Below, in pieces: positions 34,610-46,978 of a DNA stretch of 46,978 nucleotides; the first letter of the stretch is position 1; every line of letters starts with the position of its first letter. The notes beneath the pieces were generated by a model, which made no database searches, was not told the origin of the DNA, and saw nothing but the letters and a program-made list of their open reading frames with translations. The stretch is from an uncultured SAR86 cluster bacterium (GTDB lineage: Bacteria > Pseudomonadota > Gammaproteobacteria > Magnimaribacterales > D2472): the NCBI GenBank assembly GCA_902528215.1, contig CABZRR010000008.1, positions 1-46,978 of the forward strand. The letters run 5' to 3'. The position numbers and the translations under genes are program-made.

Positions 34610-34641
34610 ACTATCTACTTTTTTGTAAATAATTTAAATTC

Positions 34642-36378
34642 ATGAAACTTTCTGGCGGCGATCTGTTACTTCGAGCTCTTAAAGAGGAGGGAGTTAAGTT
34701 TATATTTGGCTATCCAGGTGGTGCTGCCTTGCATATTTATGATTCTATATTTAAACAAAAAGCTTGTGATCATATTTTAGTTCGTCATGAACAAGGGGCT
34801 ACTCATGCCGCAGATGGCTATTCACGAGCCACTGGAAAACCTGGAGTTGCTCTAGTAACCTCTGGTCCCGGCGCAACGAACGCAATTACAGGTTTGGCAA
34901 CTGCATATATGGATTCAATTCCTTTAATTGTAATTTCTGGGCAAGTACAGAGTCATTTAATCGGCACTGATTCATTTCAGGAAACTGACATGATAGGCAT
35001 TTCAAGACCTATAGTTAAACACAGCTTTATCGTTCAAAATACTAAAGACATTCCGAGAATTATTCAAGAAGCTTTCCATATAGCTACTACTGGTCGGCCT
35101 GGACCAGTTGTTATTGATATTCCAAAAGATAAAACTGATCCAACAAAATTATACGAATACAAAAAGCCAAAAGAGGTCTCACTTAGGTCATATCAACCAA
35201 GAATTTTACCTCATCCTGGGCAGATTAAAAAAGCATGTAAAAATATTCTATCGGCCGAGCGTCTAGTAATTTATGCAGGTGGTGGAGTAATTCTAGGAAA
35301 TGCTCATAAGGAGCTTATTGCCTTAAATAAATTATTAAAAGCGCCTGTTACTAATACTTTGATGGGGCTGGGTGTTTATCCGGCAAGAGATAAGTATTTT
35401 ATGGGAATGTTAGGAATGCATGGAACATATCAGGCAAATATGGCGATGCACAATGCCGATGTTATTATCGCAGTTGGTGCAAGATTTGATGATCGCATTA
35501 CAAATACACCTTCTTTGTTTGCTCCAAATGCAAGAATTGTTCATATCGATGTTGATCCCGCTTCAATCTCAAAAATTATTAATGCAGATATACCCATTGT
35601 AGGACAAGTAAAAGAGTCCCTAAATGCACTTATAAAAGAGATTAAGCGTTCTAAAATTAAAATTGATACAGAGGCCCTAGAGTCGTGGAATAAACAAGTT
35701 GCGCAATGGAGAGAAAAACATGGCCTTGATCATGATTTATATCTTCAGGAAACTAAATCCGAAATGATTCTTCCACAGGTTGTTGTTCAAGAACTTTATC
35801 ATGTAACAAATGGAAATGCTTGGGTTACCTCTGACGTTGGCCAGCATCAAATGTTTGTAGCCCAGTATTATCATTTCAATAAACCCAGACGTTGGGTCAA
35901 CTCTGGTGGGTTAGGGACCATGGGCTTTGGGCTACCTGCAGCCATGGGAGTTAAATTAGCATATCCAAAAGACGAGGTCGTTTGTGTTACCGGTGAGGGT
36001 AGTATTCAAATGTGTATTCAAGAGCTTTCTACCTGTCTTCAATACAATCTTCCAATAAAAATCATAAATATTAATAATGAGGCCCTTGGTATGGTCAGAC
36101 AATGGCAGGATATGAACTATGGCGGACGGCACTCAGCAAGCACATATTCTGACTCTTTACCCGATTTTGTAAAACTCACAGAGTCGTACGGGCATATTGG
36201 TATGAAAGTTACTAAAAAAGTAGATCTTAAGAAGACCTTGGAAAAGGCATTTTCTTTAAAGGATAGATTAGTATTTGTTGATGTTTATGTTGATCCAAAT
36301 GAACATGTTTATCCGATGTTAGTTGCTCCAAATGGAAGCATGAAAGACATGTGGATTAAAAAGAATGTAAAGGCATGA
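34642..36378 (+). CDS. ilvB: Acetolactate synthase large (catalytic) subunit
   Basis: This 578-residue ThDP enzyme condenses pyruvate to acetolactate, or pyruvate with 2-oxobutyrate, at the start of branched-chain amino-acid synthesis. Seen are the catalytic Glu in [37 protein letters not shown], the FAD-associated middle domain, and the ThDP-phosphate block [12 protein letters not shown]. It could equally be called ilvI; the small-subunit partner follows with a 4-bp overlap. The length and motifs are normal. Confidence 0.96.
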   Translation: MKLSGGDLLLRALKEEGVKFIFGYPGGAALHIYDSIFKQKACDHILVRHEQGATHAADGYSRATGKPGVALVTSGPGATNAITGLATAYMDSIPLIVISGQVQSHLIGTDSFQETDMIGISRPIVKHSFIVQNTKDIPRIIQEAFHIATTGRPGPVVIDIPKDKTDPTKLYEYKKPKEVSLRSYQPRILPHPGQIKKACKNILSAERLVIYAGGGVILGNAHKELIALNKLLKAPVTNTLMGLGVYPARDKYFMGMLGMHGTYQANMAMHNADVIIAVGARFDDRITNTPSLFAPNARIVHIDVDPASISKIINADIPIVGQVKESLNALIKEIKRSKIKIDTEALESWNKQVAQWREKHGLDHDLYLQETKSEMILPQVVVQELYHVTNGNAWVTSDVGQHQMFVAQYYHFNKPRRWVNSGGLGTMGFGLPAAMGVKLAYPKDEVVCVTGEGSIQMCIQELSTCLQYNLPIKIININNEALGMVRQWQDMNYGGRHSASTYSDSLPDFVKLTESYGHIGMKVTKKVDLKKTLEKAFSLKDRLVFVDVYVDPNEHVYPMLVAPNGSMKDMWIKKNVKA

Positions 36379-36854
36379 AAAGAATAATATCTATACTTAT
36401 AGAGAATAAACCTGGAGCTCTAGCTAGGGTAGTTGGTCTATTTCATCAGCGTGGCTATAACATTGAGACGCTTAATGTTGGCCCTGTTTTTGATGGAAGT
36501 TATTCAAGGATGACTGTTACGACTCGTGATTCAGAAAATGATGTAGAGCAAATCACTAAACAGATTAACAAAATAATCGATGTTATTAAGGTATCTGATT
36601 TAACTGACGGGGAGCATCATGAGTATGAATTTATTTTAGTTAAGTTCAAACACAATGAAAAAATTCAAAAAATTTTAAAAAAGCTCAACGGCAAAATTCA
36701 TGAAAAGTATAAACATGCTATTGTCATGTCTGCTTGGGGTACTTCAAGCGATATAGAGATCGCTATTAAAGGTATTAGAAAAGCCAATCTACTTGAAATA
36801 GTTAGATCAGGAAGCATAGGTCTTCACGACGGTGAGAAAGTTTTGAAAATTTAG
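36375..36854 (+). CDS. ilvH: Acetolactate synthase small (regulatory) subunit
   Basis: This 159-residue regulatory subunit has an N-terminal ACT domain ([31 protein letters not shown]), which binds the feedback inhibitor valine, and the usual C-terminal half. Length is close to E. coli IlvH (163). It overlaps ilvB by 4 bp. A good ribosome binding site (TAGGAG) at its end serves ilvC. Confidence 0.97.
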   Translation: MKRIISILIENKPGALARVVGLFHQRGYNIETLNVGPVFDGSYSRMTVTTRDSENDVEQITKQINKIIDVIKVSDLTDGEHHEYEFILVKFKHNEKIQKILKKLNGKIHEKYKHAIVMSAWGTSSDIEIAIKGIRKANLLEIVRSGSIGLHDGEKVLKI

Positions 36855-36865
36855 GAGTAATAAAG

Positions 36866-37909
36866 ATGAAAATTTTTTATGACGACGATGCTGACATCTC
36901 AATCATTCAACAACTAAAAGTAACTATAGTTGGTTATGGGTCTCAAGGTCATGCACATGCAAATAATCTTCATGAGTCAGGAGTGGATGTAACAGTTGCA
37001 TTAAGAGAGGGCTCCACATCATGGAAAAAAGCTCAAGAAGCTGGATTAAAAGTTGCCAAAGTTTCAGATGCGATCAGTGATGCTGATTTAGTTATGATAT
37101 TAGCGCCAGATGAATTTCAACATGGATTGTATGAATCTGAGATTAAAGCTAATTTAAAGCAAAATGCAGTTTTAGCATTTGCACATGGTTTTAATATTCA
37201 TTTCAAAAAAATTGTTCCTGAAGAAAAAACATCTGTCATTATGATTGCACCTAAAGGTCCAGGTCATACAGTAAGAAGTACTTATATTAATGGCGGCGGT
37301 GTGCCATCTTTAATTGCGATATATCAAGATGGAGATAATCCTTTTAACCATAGCGCAAGAGACATCGCCCTTTCATATGCAATGGCAAACGGTGGGACAA
37401 GAGCAGGTGTTTTAGAGACTACTTTTAAAGAAGAAACCGAAACTGACCTTTTTGGAGAACAAGCAGTTTTATGTGGCGGCATGACTGCTTTGATCAAGGC
37501 AGGATATGAAACTCTTGTGGAAGCTGGATATAGCCCTGAGATGGCATATTTTGAATGTCTGCATGAAACAAAATTAATTGTTGATCTTATTCACGAAGGC
37601 GGGATAGCAAATATGCATTATTCCATTTCTAATACTGCAGAATTTGGTGATTATGTAAGTGGGCCCGAAGTCATCACTAATGATACGAAGGAGGCTATGA
37701 AAGGAATTTTAAGTAGAATTCAAACAGGAGAATTTGCAGATAATTTTTTAAATGATTGTCGACAAAGTAACGATGCGACAGGCGGTCCAATAATGAAAGA
37801 AATGCGCAAAAATATTGCTTCTCACTCAATTGAAGAGGTTGGAGCTGAGCTTAGGTCAAAGATGAAATTTCTTAATTCAGAACGTCTAGTTAATAAAGAT
37901 AAAAATTAG
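36866..37909 (+). CDS. ilvC: Ketol-acid reductoisomerase (class I)
   Basis: IlvC converts acetolactate or acetohydroxybutyrate to the dihydroxy acids used by IlvD. The 347-residue length marks the short class I form. Motifs are [17 protein letters not shown] (NADPH fold), [10 protein letters not shown], the metal-binding [14 protein letters not shown] and [20 protein letters not shown] ribosome binding site overlaps the ilvH stop, 8 nt before the ATG. No terminator is visible downstream and the rRNA promoter starts 13 bp after the stop. Confidence 0.98.
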   Translation: MKIFYDDDADISIIQQLKVTIVGYGSQGHAHANNLHESGVDVTVALREGSTSWKKAQEAGLKVAKVSDAISDADLVMILAPDEFQHGLYESEIKANLKQNAVLAFAHGFNIHFKKIVPEEKTSVIMIAPKGPGHTVRSTYINGGGVPSLIAIYQDGDNPFNHSARDIALSYAMANGGTRAGVLETTFKEETETDLFGEQAVLCGGMTALIKAGYETLVEAGYSPEMAYFECLHETKLIVDLIHEGGIANMHYSISNTAEFGDYVSGPEVITNDTKEAMKGILSRIQTGEFADNFLNDCRQSNDATGGPIMKEMRKNIASHSIEEVGAELRSKMKFLNSERLVNKDKN

Positions 37910-37921
37910 TAATAAAACCGG

Positions 37922-37949
37922 TTGATATTTATGCCTAAGGGTATACAAT
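37922..37949 (+). promoter_or_regulatory. Candidate rRNA operon promoter
   Basis: TTGATA at 37922-37927 and TACAAT at 37944-37949 with a 16-bp spacer lie 13 bp after ilvC, with a GC-containing stretch (CCTAAGGG) before the -10. It would start a leader of about 120 nt that includes the 16S processing stem. No second promoter is evident. Confidence 0.5.
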
Positions 37950-37983
37950 TTCACGTTCCGGCCTTGAGCTGGCACATTCTTTT

Positions 37984-38012
37984 AACATATTTGGTTACTC
38001 GTGTGGGTGTTC
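37984..38012 (+). other. 5' half of the 16S rRNA processing stem
   Basis: This 29-nt leader segment, with the core GGTTACTCGTGTGGG, pairs with 39627-39655 after 16S (core CCCACACGAGTAATC). By eye 27 of 29 positions pair, counting G-U pairs. The two halves enclose the whole 16S gene, as expected for the RNase III substrate in a pre-rRNA. Confidence 0.85.
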
Positions 38013-38075
38013 AAAATACGAGATATATATTTTTGTTATTTTTAATATTTAATAAAAGTAACACAACATGATTTT

Positions 38076-39609
<1,534 letters not shown>

Positions 39610-39869
39610 ACGAAACTTTCGTACTAGAGTGCCCACACGAGTAATCAAATATTTAAGAGAAGTTATTTATAAGTTTTGGTATGTAATTTTCTAGTAAATA
39701 TTTTTTATATTTACAGTGTCATATTTTTATCTGTTATCAAAAATATAGACACATTAGATCACTGCATTAATAGAAGAAAATTTTATTAAGTTATTCTCAA
39801 ATAACAAAAAAAACTTAGCTCGCAATTACAAAGGAGAGCTAAGTATGTAGCCCTTTTTTAGGGTTATAT
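39610..39869 (+). other. 16S-23S spacer without tRNA genes
   Basis: The 260-bp AT-rich spacer contains no tRNA-Ile or tRNA-Ala, nor any cloverleaf I can draw. It holds the 3' half of the 16S processing stem (39627-39655), a perfect 9-bp hairpin ACTTAGCTC/GAGCTAAGT (39813-39821 and 39836-39844), and the start of the 23S processing stem (39860-39876, pairing with 42751-42767 at all 17 positions including two G-U). Confidence 0.85.
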
Positions 39870-42757
<2,888 letters not shown>

Positions 42758-42761
42758 ATGT

Positions 42762-42777
42762 AACCTTAAAAAAGGTT
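42762..42777. repeat. 16-bp palindrome in the 23S-5S spacer
   Basis: AACCTT and AAGGTT form a perfect inverted repeat around AAAA just after the 23S gene. It overlaps the distal strand of the 23S processing stem, so it is probably a competing or processing hairpin in the pre-rRNA. Confidence 0.5.
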
Positions 42778-42829
42778 TCGTTGTTCAGGAATAACTTATT
42801 TGCAGTGATAAAAGAATTACATACCAGTT

Positions 42830-42948
42830 TGCCTGATGACAATAGCAGTTTGGTACCACCTGATCCCATCTCGAACTCAGAAGTGAAACGAACTAACGCC
42901 AATGGTAGTGCAAGGTCTCCTTGTGTGAGAGTAGGTAATCGTCAGGCT
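42830..42948 (+). rRNA. rrf: 5S ribosomal RNA
   Basis: The ~119-nt gene begins TGCCTGATGAC and ends GTCAGGCT, which pair as helix I. The internal CCATCTCGAACTCAGAAGTGAAAC and GGTAGTG...GAGAGTAGG blocks match bacterial 5S. No tRNA follows it. Confidence 0.96.
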
Positions 42949-42958
42949 TTTTGCTTTG

Positions 42959-42993
42959 AAAGGCTCTCAGAATTATCTGAGGGCCTTTTTTTT
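42959..42993 (+). terminator. Intrinsic terminator of the rRNA operon
   Basis: AAAGGCTCTCAGA (42959-42971) and TCTGAGGGCCTTT (42976-42988) form a 13-bp stem with one T-G wobble and an ATTA loop, followed by a run of T to 42993. It is the only strong hairpin-plus-T terminator I found in the window. Confidence 0.93.
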
Positions 42994-43008
42994 GTATAAA
43001 ATAAAGGT

Positions 43009-43449
43009 ATGGATATTACTGAAATTTCAGATCGCATGGAACTTGAAAAATTAATTACTGATTACGCAACTGCAGTAGATAGTAAAAATTTTCAAGAGTT
43101 CAATAACTTGTTTACTAAAGATGCTCATATTGATTACACTGCAGTTGGCGGTATAGCAGGTAACCTAAAAGAAATAATTGAGTACTTAGAAAAAGCACTA
43201 GATCGCTTTCCAAATTACCAACATCTAATCTCAAATATTTCTCTTAAAATTAATGGAAACTCTGCTTCTGGAAAAGTTATGTGTTTTAATCCAATGCAAA
43301 CAGAAAATGATGAAGTTTTCTTTTTGGGGATTTGGTACCTGGATACCTATGAAAAAATAGATAATAAATGGTTTATATCATCAAGGGTTGAAGAGAGTTC
43401 CTGGGAACATAATGTTCCAAAATTTATAAATACCAAAGCTAAAAAATGA
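43009..43449 (+). CDS. SnoaL-like (NTF2-fold) protein
   Basis: This 146-residue protein has the NTF2-like/SnoaL_4 pattern: ELEKLITDYATAVDSKNFQEFNNLFTKDAHIDYTAVGG, then a strand-rich second half with WYLDTYEKIDNKWFISSRVEES. Such proteins are cyclases, isomerases or dehydratases of polyketides and steroids, or have no known activity; this one cannot be resolved. It starts 15 bp after the rRNA terminator, with a TATAAA at about 42995-43000, and overlaps coaE by 4 bp. Confidence 0.85.
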   Translation: MDITEISDRMELEKLITDYATAVDSKNFQEFNNLFTKDAHIDYTAVGGIAGNLKEIIEYLEKALDRFPNYQHLISNISLKINGNSASGKVMCFNPMQTENDEVFFLGIWYLDTYEKIDNKWFISSRVEESSWEHNVPKFINTKAKK

Positions 43450-44039
43450 TTGTTGGCCTCACGGGTGGAATTGGATCTGGAAAATCAGCCGCTGCAAGTT
43501 TTTTTAAAAATGAAGGTATTAATGTGATAGATGCAGATCATGTAGCTAAAGAGGTTGTTGAAAAAAATACTCCTGGCTTTAAAAAAGTTGTCGAATATTT
43601 TGGTCCTGAAATAATTCATGCTGATGGTTCTATAGACAGAGCTAAGCTTAGAAAAGAGGTCTTTGAGAGTATTGAAAAAAGAGAGGCTCTTGAATCTATT
43701 ACGCATCCCTTAGTTCGAGAAAAGATGTCAGAAAGAATACTAGCATCTCAATCACCATACTCAATTATTGAGGTACCGTTGATTTTTGAAACAAAAAGTA
43801 TGAGTTCTTATGACAGAGTTCTCGTTATTGATTGTGAATCAAAGCTTCAGCTTGAAAGAGCAGCCTTAAGAGATAAGAACTCAAGTGATGTCATACAAAA
43901 TATCATTAACTCTCAATGCTCCAGAGAGGAAAGGCTAAGCATTGCTAATGACGTGATATCTAACAATGATTCCCTTAAAAACCTGCAAATAAGATCATTA
44001 GCAATGCATCATTTTTATCTAGGGCTGACCAAAGAATGA
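43446..44039 (+). CDS. coaE: Dephospho-CoA kinase
   Basis: CoaE adds the 3'-phosphate in the last step of coenzyme A synthesis. The 197-residue protein has the P-loop GLTGGIGSGKSA (4-15), the DADHVAKEVVE substrate loop, and the lid with VLVIDCESKLQLERAALRDKNS. It overlaps the SnoaL-like gene and yacG by 4 bp each. Confidence 0.97.
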   Translation: MIVGLTGGIGSGKSAAASFFKNEGINVIDADHVAKEVVEKNTPGFKKVVEYFGPEIIHADGSIDRAKLRKEVFESIEKREALESITHPLVREKMSERILASQSPYSIIEVPLIFETKSMSSYDRVLVIDCESKLQLERAALRDKNSSDVIQNIINSQCSREERLSIANDVISNNDSLKNLQIRSLAMHHFYLGLTKE

Positions 44040-44203
44040 AAAAAGATTGTCCAAGATGTAGCAATGAAGCTGACCTAAGCCCTACTAATATTTTTAGACC
44101 TTTTTGTTCAGAGAAATGTAAATTAATTGATCTTGGTAATTGGGCTAACGAAGAAAAACTAATAAGCAGGCATATTGAATCAGAAGATTTTTATGAGGAT
44201 TAA
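44036..44203 (+). CDS. yacG: YacG, zinc-binding DNA gyrase inhibitor
   Basis: This 55-residue protein (starting MKKDCPRC) has the four zinc-binding cysteines Cys5, Cys8, Cys24 and Cys28, with the hallmark NIFRPFCSEKCKLIDLGNW. In E. coli YacG binds GyrB and inhibits gyrase. The ATG overlaps the coaE stop (ATGA), and coaE-yacG proximity is conserved in gammaproteobacteria, though zapD, which sits between them in E. coli, is missing. It is convergent with secA, 16 bp away. Confidence 0.95.
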   Translation: MKKDCPRCSNEADLSPTNIFRPFCSEKCKLIDLGNWANEEKLISRHIESEDFYED

Positions 44204-44219
44204 TTTTAAGTACTAAGTT

Positions 44220-46937
44220 TTATATTATCTTCCACCCCTCATTTTCAATAAGAGGTTGTGCTTTTTTATATTTCAATTCTTTGGTATTTTGCCCATCGGT
44301 AATTTTTACCACTTCATTTCTTCCAAATTTAGGAGTATCTTTTTTTACTGTCTCCACAGTTTCTTGTTTTCTTGAATGAGAGCTGTTGTCATTTCCGATA
44401 ACTGAACCTAATTTTTCTTGTTGCAACATCATTTCTCTATTTTTCTGCGCTTCACGTGATCTTTGTTCAAGTTCCTTTATTTCTCCTTCAGTTGCTAGCT
44501 CTAATCTGAATAATACCTTTATGGACTCACTATTAATTGCATTTAACATGACCTCAAACATTTCAAATGCTTCACGCTTATATTCATTTTTAGGATTTTT
44601 TTGAGCGTATGCCCTCAATCCGACACTTTGTCTAAGTTGATCCATCTCAGCCAAATGATCTTTCCAATGAACATCTAATATTTGGAGCATGACTTGTTTT
44701 TCTAACTGCGCAAGGTTTTCTTTGATGGTTATATATTTTTCTTGATAACGTTTTAGTGCTTTTTCAGCGACTAGACTTGCAATTGTTTCTGGAGTTAATT
44801 TCTTATCATTTTTTACTTTTATCGCGATACCTTTTTCAAATAAATAGTGATCATTAAGATATCCATCTAACTCTTCAAGTCTCCATTGACTCTCAACGGA
44901 CTCTAATGGAACAAAATCATTACAAATAGATTGCATCTCTGAAAATATAAGCTCATTTATTGCTTCTGAAATATTCTCTTCATTTAAGAGTTGATTTCTT
45001 AAAGAATAGATCGCTTGCCTTTGATCATTTGCTACATCGTCATATTCCAATAAGTTTTTTCGAATATCAAAATTTCTACTTTCTATTCTTCTTTGCGCAT
45101 TTTCTATGCCTCTGGATAACATCTTATGCTCAATGTGATCATCGCCCATACCAATTTTTTCAAACAATCCTCTCCGACTATCAGATATAAACAGTCTTAA
45201 TAAATCATCTTCTAAGGATAAGAAAAATTTTGAATAACCTGGATCTCCCTGTCGTCCTGATCGACCCCTAAGTTGATTGTCAATTCTGCGAGATTCGTGT
45301 CTCTCAGTTCCAAGAATATGAAGACCTCCAGCATCTAATACTAGCTGATGCCTCTTTTCCCATTCTCCATCACCTATATTTTCTTTTCCTCCAAGAACTA
45401 TATCTGTTCCCCTTCCAGCCATATTTGTTGCGATTGTTACAACACCTGGACGCCCAGCATTTGCAATAACTTCAGCTTCTTTTTCATGCTGTTTAGCATT
45501 AAGAACTTGATGAGAAATATTTTTCTTGCTCAATAATGCAGATACTATTTCAGAAGACTCAACCGAAGCAGTACCAACTAAAATAGGTGCATCTTTTTTT
45601 CTTAATAATTCTATTTCATCGATCAAGGCTTTAAATTTTGATTCTTGAGTAAGGAAGACTAAATCATCATTATCATCTCTTGCCATTGGTTTATTTGTTG
45701 GAATTATCGATACCTTTAAACCATATATTTCAGCAAATTCAGCAGCTTCAGTATCTGCAGTACCTGTCATTCCAGAAAGCTTATTAAAAAGCCTAAAAAA
45801 ATTCTGATATGTTGTAGAAGCTAGAGTTTGAGATTCTTTTTGAATTGCAACGTTTTCTTTGCATTCAAGAGCTTGATGAATTCCTTCGCTCATTCTTCGA
45901 CCAGGCATGGTTCTGCCTGTATGTTCATCTATCAAGAGCACCTCTTGCCCTCTAACTAGGTAATGGACATTCTTATTAAACAGAAATGCTGCTTTTAAGG
46001 TAGCATTCACGTAACGCATTATTTTTATATTGCTTACAGAATAAAGACTATCGTCAGATTGAAGTAAGCCAAGTTCCTCAAGATGATTTTCTACAACTAC
46101 ATAACCATCATCAGTAAGCTCTATTGACCTATTTTTTTCATCAATAATATAGTGACCTTTTTCATCTGCTCTAAGCGGCTCATCTTCAGTTCCTTCTCTT
46201 AATTGTTTTTTTAAGCTAGGAATAATTTTTTTGATTTGAACATAGTAATCTGCACTTTCATTAGAAGGACCAGAAATAATTAATGGAGTTCGAGCTTCAT
46301 CAATTAGTATTGAATCCACCTCGTCGACAATAGCATAATCTAGAGAGCATTGGACCTTATCTTCAGCTCGAAGAGCCATGTTGTCTCTAAGATAATCGAA
46401 GCCCAATTCACCATTAGTAGCGTAAATCACGTCACATTCGTAGGCTGCTTTCTTCTCTTCAAACGGTTGGTTTGAATGAATGACTCCAACTTTTAGCCCT
46501 AATCCCTCGTAGATAGGCCTCATCCAATCAGCATCTCTTTGCGCAAGGTAGTCATTCACGGTAACTAGGATCACTTTATTATCTTTGACTGCATTAAAAT
46601 ACGCCGGTAAAGTTGCGACTAAAGTTTTTCCTTCCCCGGTTTTCATTTCAGCTATGTTGCCTTCAGATAGGGCTATACCTCCGAGCATTTGACAATCAAA
46701 ATGCCTCAGTCCTGTTGTTCTAGTACTTACTTCTCGAGTTGCAGCAAAGGTGTGCGCCAATAAATCAAATCCAGAATCTTCTTTTGATGTTTTAAATTTC
46801 TCTCTGAGAGAAGATAGCTCTTCATCGCTTAATTGTTGATACTCAGACTCAAGATCATTAATTTGATCCACAATGATTTGCATCCGCTTTAAAGAGCGTT
46901 GGTTAGTGCTTCCAAATATTTTGGTTAAAAATGACAT
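44220..46937 (-). CDS. secA: Protein translocase ATPase SecA
   Basis: SecA drives preproteins through SecYEG. I start at ATG 46937 (MSFLTKIFGS), one codon inside a TTG; the protein is 905 residues. Motifs are Walker A GEGKT (101-105), the DEVDSILIDEARTPL Walker B region, TNMAGRGTDIVLGG and the helical scaffold. The C-terminal linker ends KYKKAQPLIENEGWKII without the CxCxSG...CH zinc/SecB-binding motif of E. coli SecA. No secM is present in the 38 bp before the window ends. Confidence 0.97.
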   Translation of the reverse strand: MSFLTKIFGSTNQRSLKRMQIIVDQINDLESEYQQLSDEELSSLREKFKTSKEDSGFDLLAHTFAATREVSTRTTGLRHFDCQMLGGIALSEGNIAEMKTGEGKTLVATLPAYFNAVKDNKVILVTVNDYLAQRDADWMRPIYEGLGLKVGVIHSNQPFEEKKAAYECDVIYATNGELGFDYLRDNMALRAEDKVQCSLDYAIVDEVDSILIDEARTPLIISGPSNESADYYVQIKKIIPSLKKQLREGTEDEPLRADEKGHYIIDEKNRSIELTDDGYVVVENHLEELGLLQSDDSLYSVSNIKIMRYVNATLKAAFLFNKNVHYLVRGQEVLLIDEHTGRTMPGRRMSEGIHQALECKENVAIQKESQTLASTTYQNFFRLFNKLSGMTGTADTEAAEFAEIYGLKVSIIPTNKPMARDDNDDLVFLTQESKFKALIDEIELLRKKDAPILVGTASVESSEIVSALLSKKNISHQVLNAKQHEKEAEVIANAGRPGVVTIATNMAGRGTDIVLGGKENIGDGEWEKRHQLVLDAGGLHILGTERHESRRIDNQLRGRSGRQGDPGYSKFFLSLEDDLLRLFISDSRRGLFEKIGMGDDHIEHKMLSRGIENAQRRIESRNFDIRKNLLEYDDVANDQRQAIYSLRNQLLNEENISEAINELIFSEMQSICNDFVPLESVESQWRLEELDGYLNDHYLFEKGIAIKVKNDKKLTPETIASLVAEKALKRYQEKYITIKENLAQLEKQVMLQILDVHWKDHLAEMDQLRQSVGLRAYAQKNPKNEYKREAFEMFEVMLNAINSESIKVLFRLELATEGEIKELEQRSREAQKNREMMLQQEKLGSVIGNDNSSHSRKQETVETVKKDTPKFGRNEVVKITDGQNTKELKYKKAQPLIENEGWKII

Positions 46938-46978
46938 CAATTTAATTGTTAATTATTTTGTATATTTTAATCAGAGCT

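Noticed and set aside
34552-34641. A branched-chain leader peptide, attenuator or T-box before ilvB
   Set aside because: The 90-bp gap has no small open frame rich in Leu/Ile/Val codons and no stable alternative hairpins.
39660-39812. A tRNA gene in the 16S-23S spacer
   Set aside because: No tRNA-Ile or tRNA-Ala sequence, TTCRA arm or cloverleaf is visible in this AT-rich stretch.

Overview
The window is a dense, AT-rich stretch of bacterial chromosome. It carries about 40 protein genes and one complete rRNA operon, with no tRNA, mobile element, prophage or CRISPR array. Gene families and order are gammaproteobacterial: mrdA-rodA-mltB-dacA, leuS-lptE-holA, aroQ-accB-accC, hemB-trxA-rho, hemC-hemD, ilvBHC and coaE-yacG next to secA. 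The AT richness, very short intergenic gaps, many 1-14 bp overlaps and reduced versions of known operons suggest a streamlined marine gammaproteobacterium. My best guess is the SAR86 group, an inference from overall character and 16S; no database comparison was made.

Layout: 1-5437 is a peptidoglycan cluster (mrdA, rodA, mltB with an inserted LysM domain, dacA, a D-amino-acid-transaminase-like gene). The first ~550 bases hold the middle of mrdA in inverted orientation, which looks like a chimeric fold-back at the contig start. 5403-13039 is a minus-strand run (nDsbD-like gene, aroQ, accB, accC, leuS, a DUF7064-like gene, lptE, holA) joining shikimate, fatty-acid, translation, outer-membrane and replication functions. 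13064-20048 is a plus-strand run (HSL-type hydrolase, orphan dual ABC ATPase, ilvD, hemB, trxA, rho). 20054-22212 is minus (rsmD, hemC, hemD). 22249-29963 is accessory: flavin reductase, DUF4399 protein, a TetR repressor divergent from an RND efflux pair with a clear shared operator, a cupin, a TauD-family dioxygenase and an amidotransferase. 29999-32720 has a sodium:amino-acid symporter overlapping a serine hydrolase. 32726-34551 has bamD divergent from rluD. 34642-37909 is ilvB-ilvH-ilvC, running without a visible terminator into the rRNA operon (16S 38076-39609, 23S 39870-42757, 5S 42830-42948, then a strong terminator). 43009-44203 is a SnoaL-like gene, coaE and yacG, convergent with secA.

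Most of the content is housekeeping. The points most worth a second look are the inverted mrdA segment, the free-standing DsbD alpha domain at the usual dsbD locus, the LysM insertion inside MltB, the symmetrical TetR operator-promoter, compensatory changes in conserved rRNA helices, and a SecA tail without the zinc motif. I found no convincing new multi-gene system.
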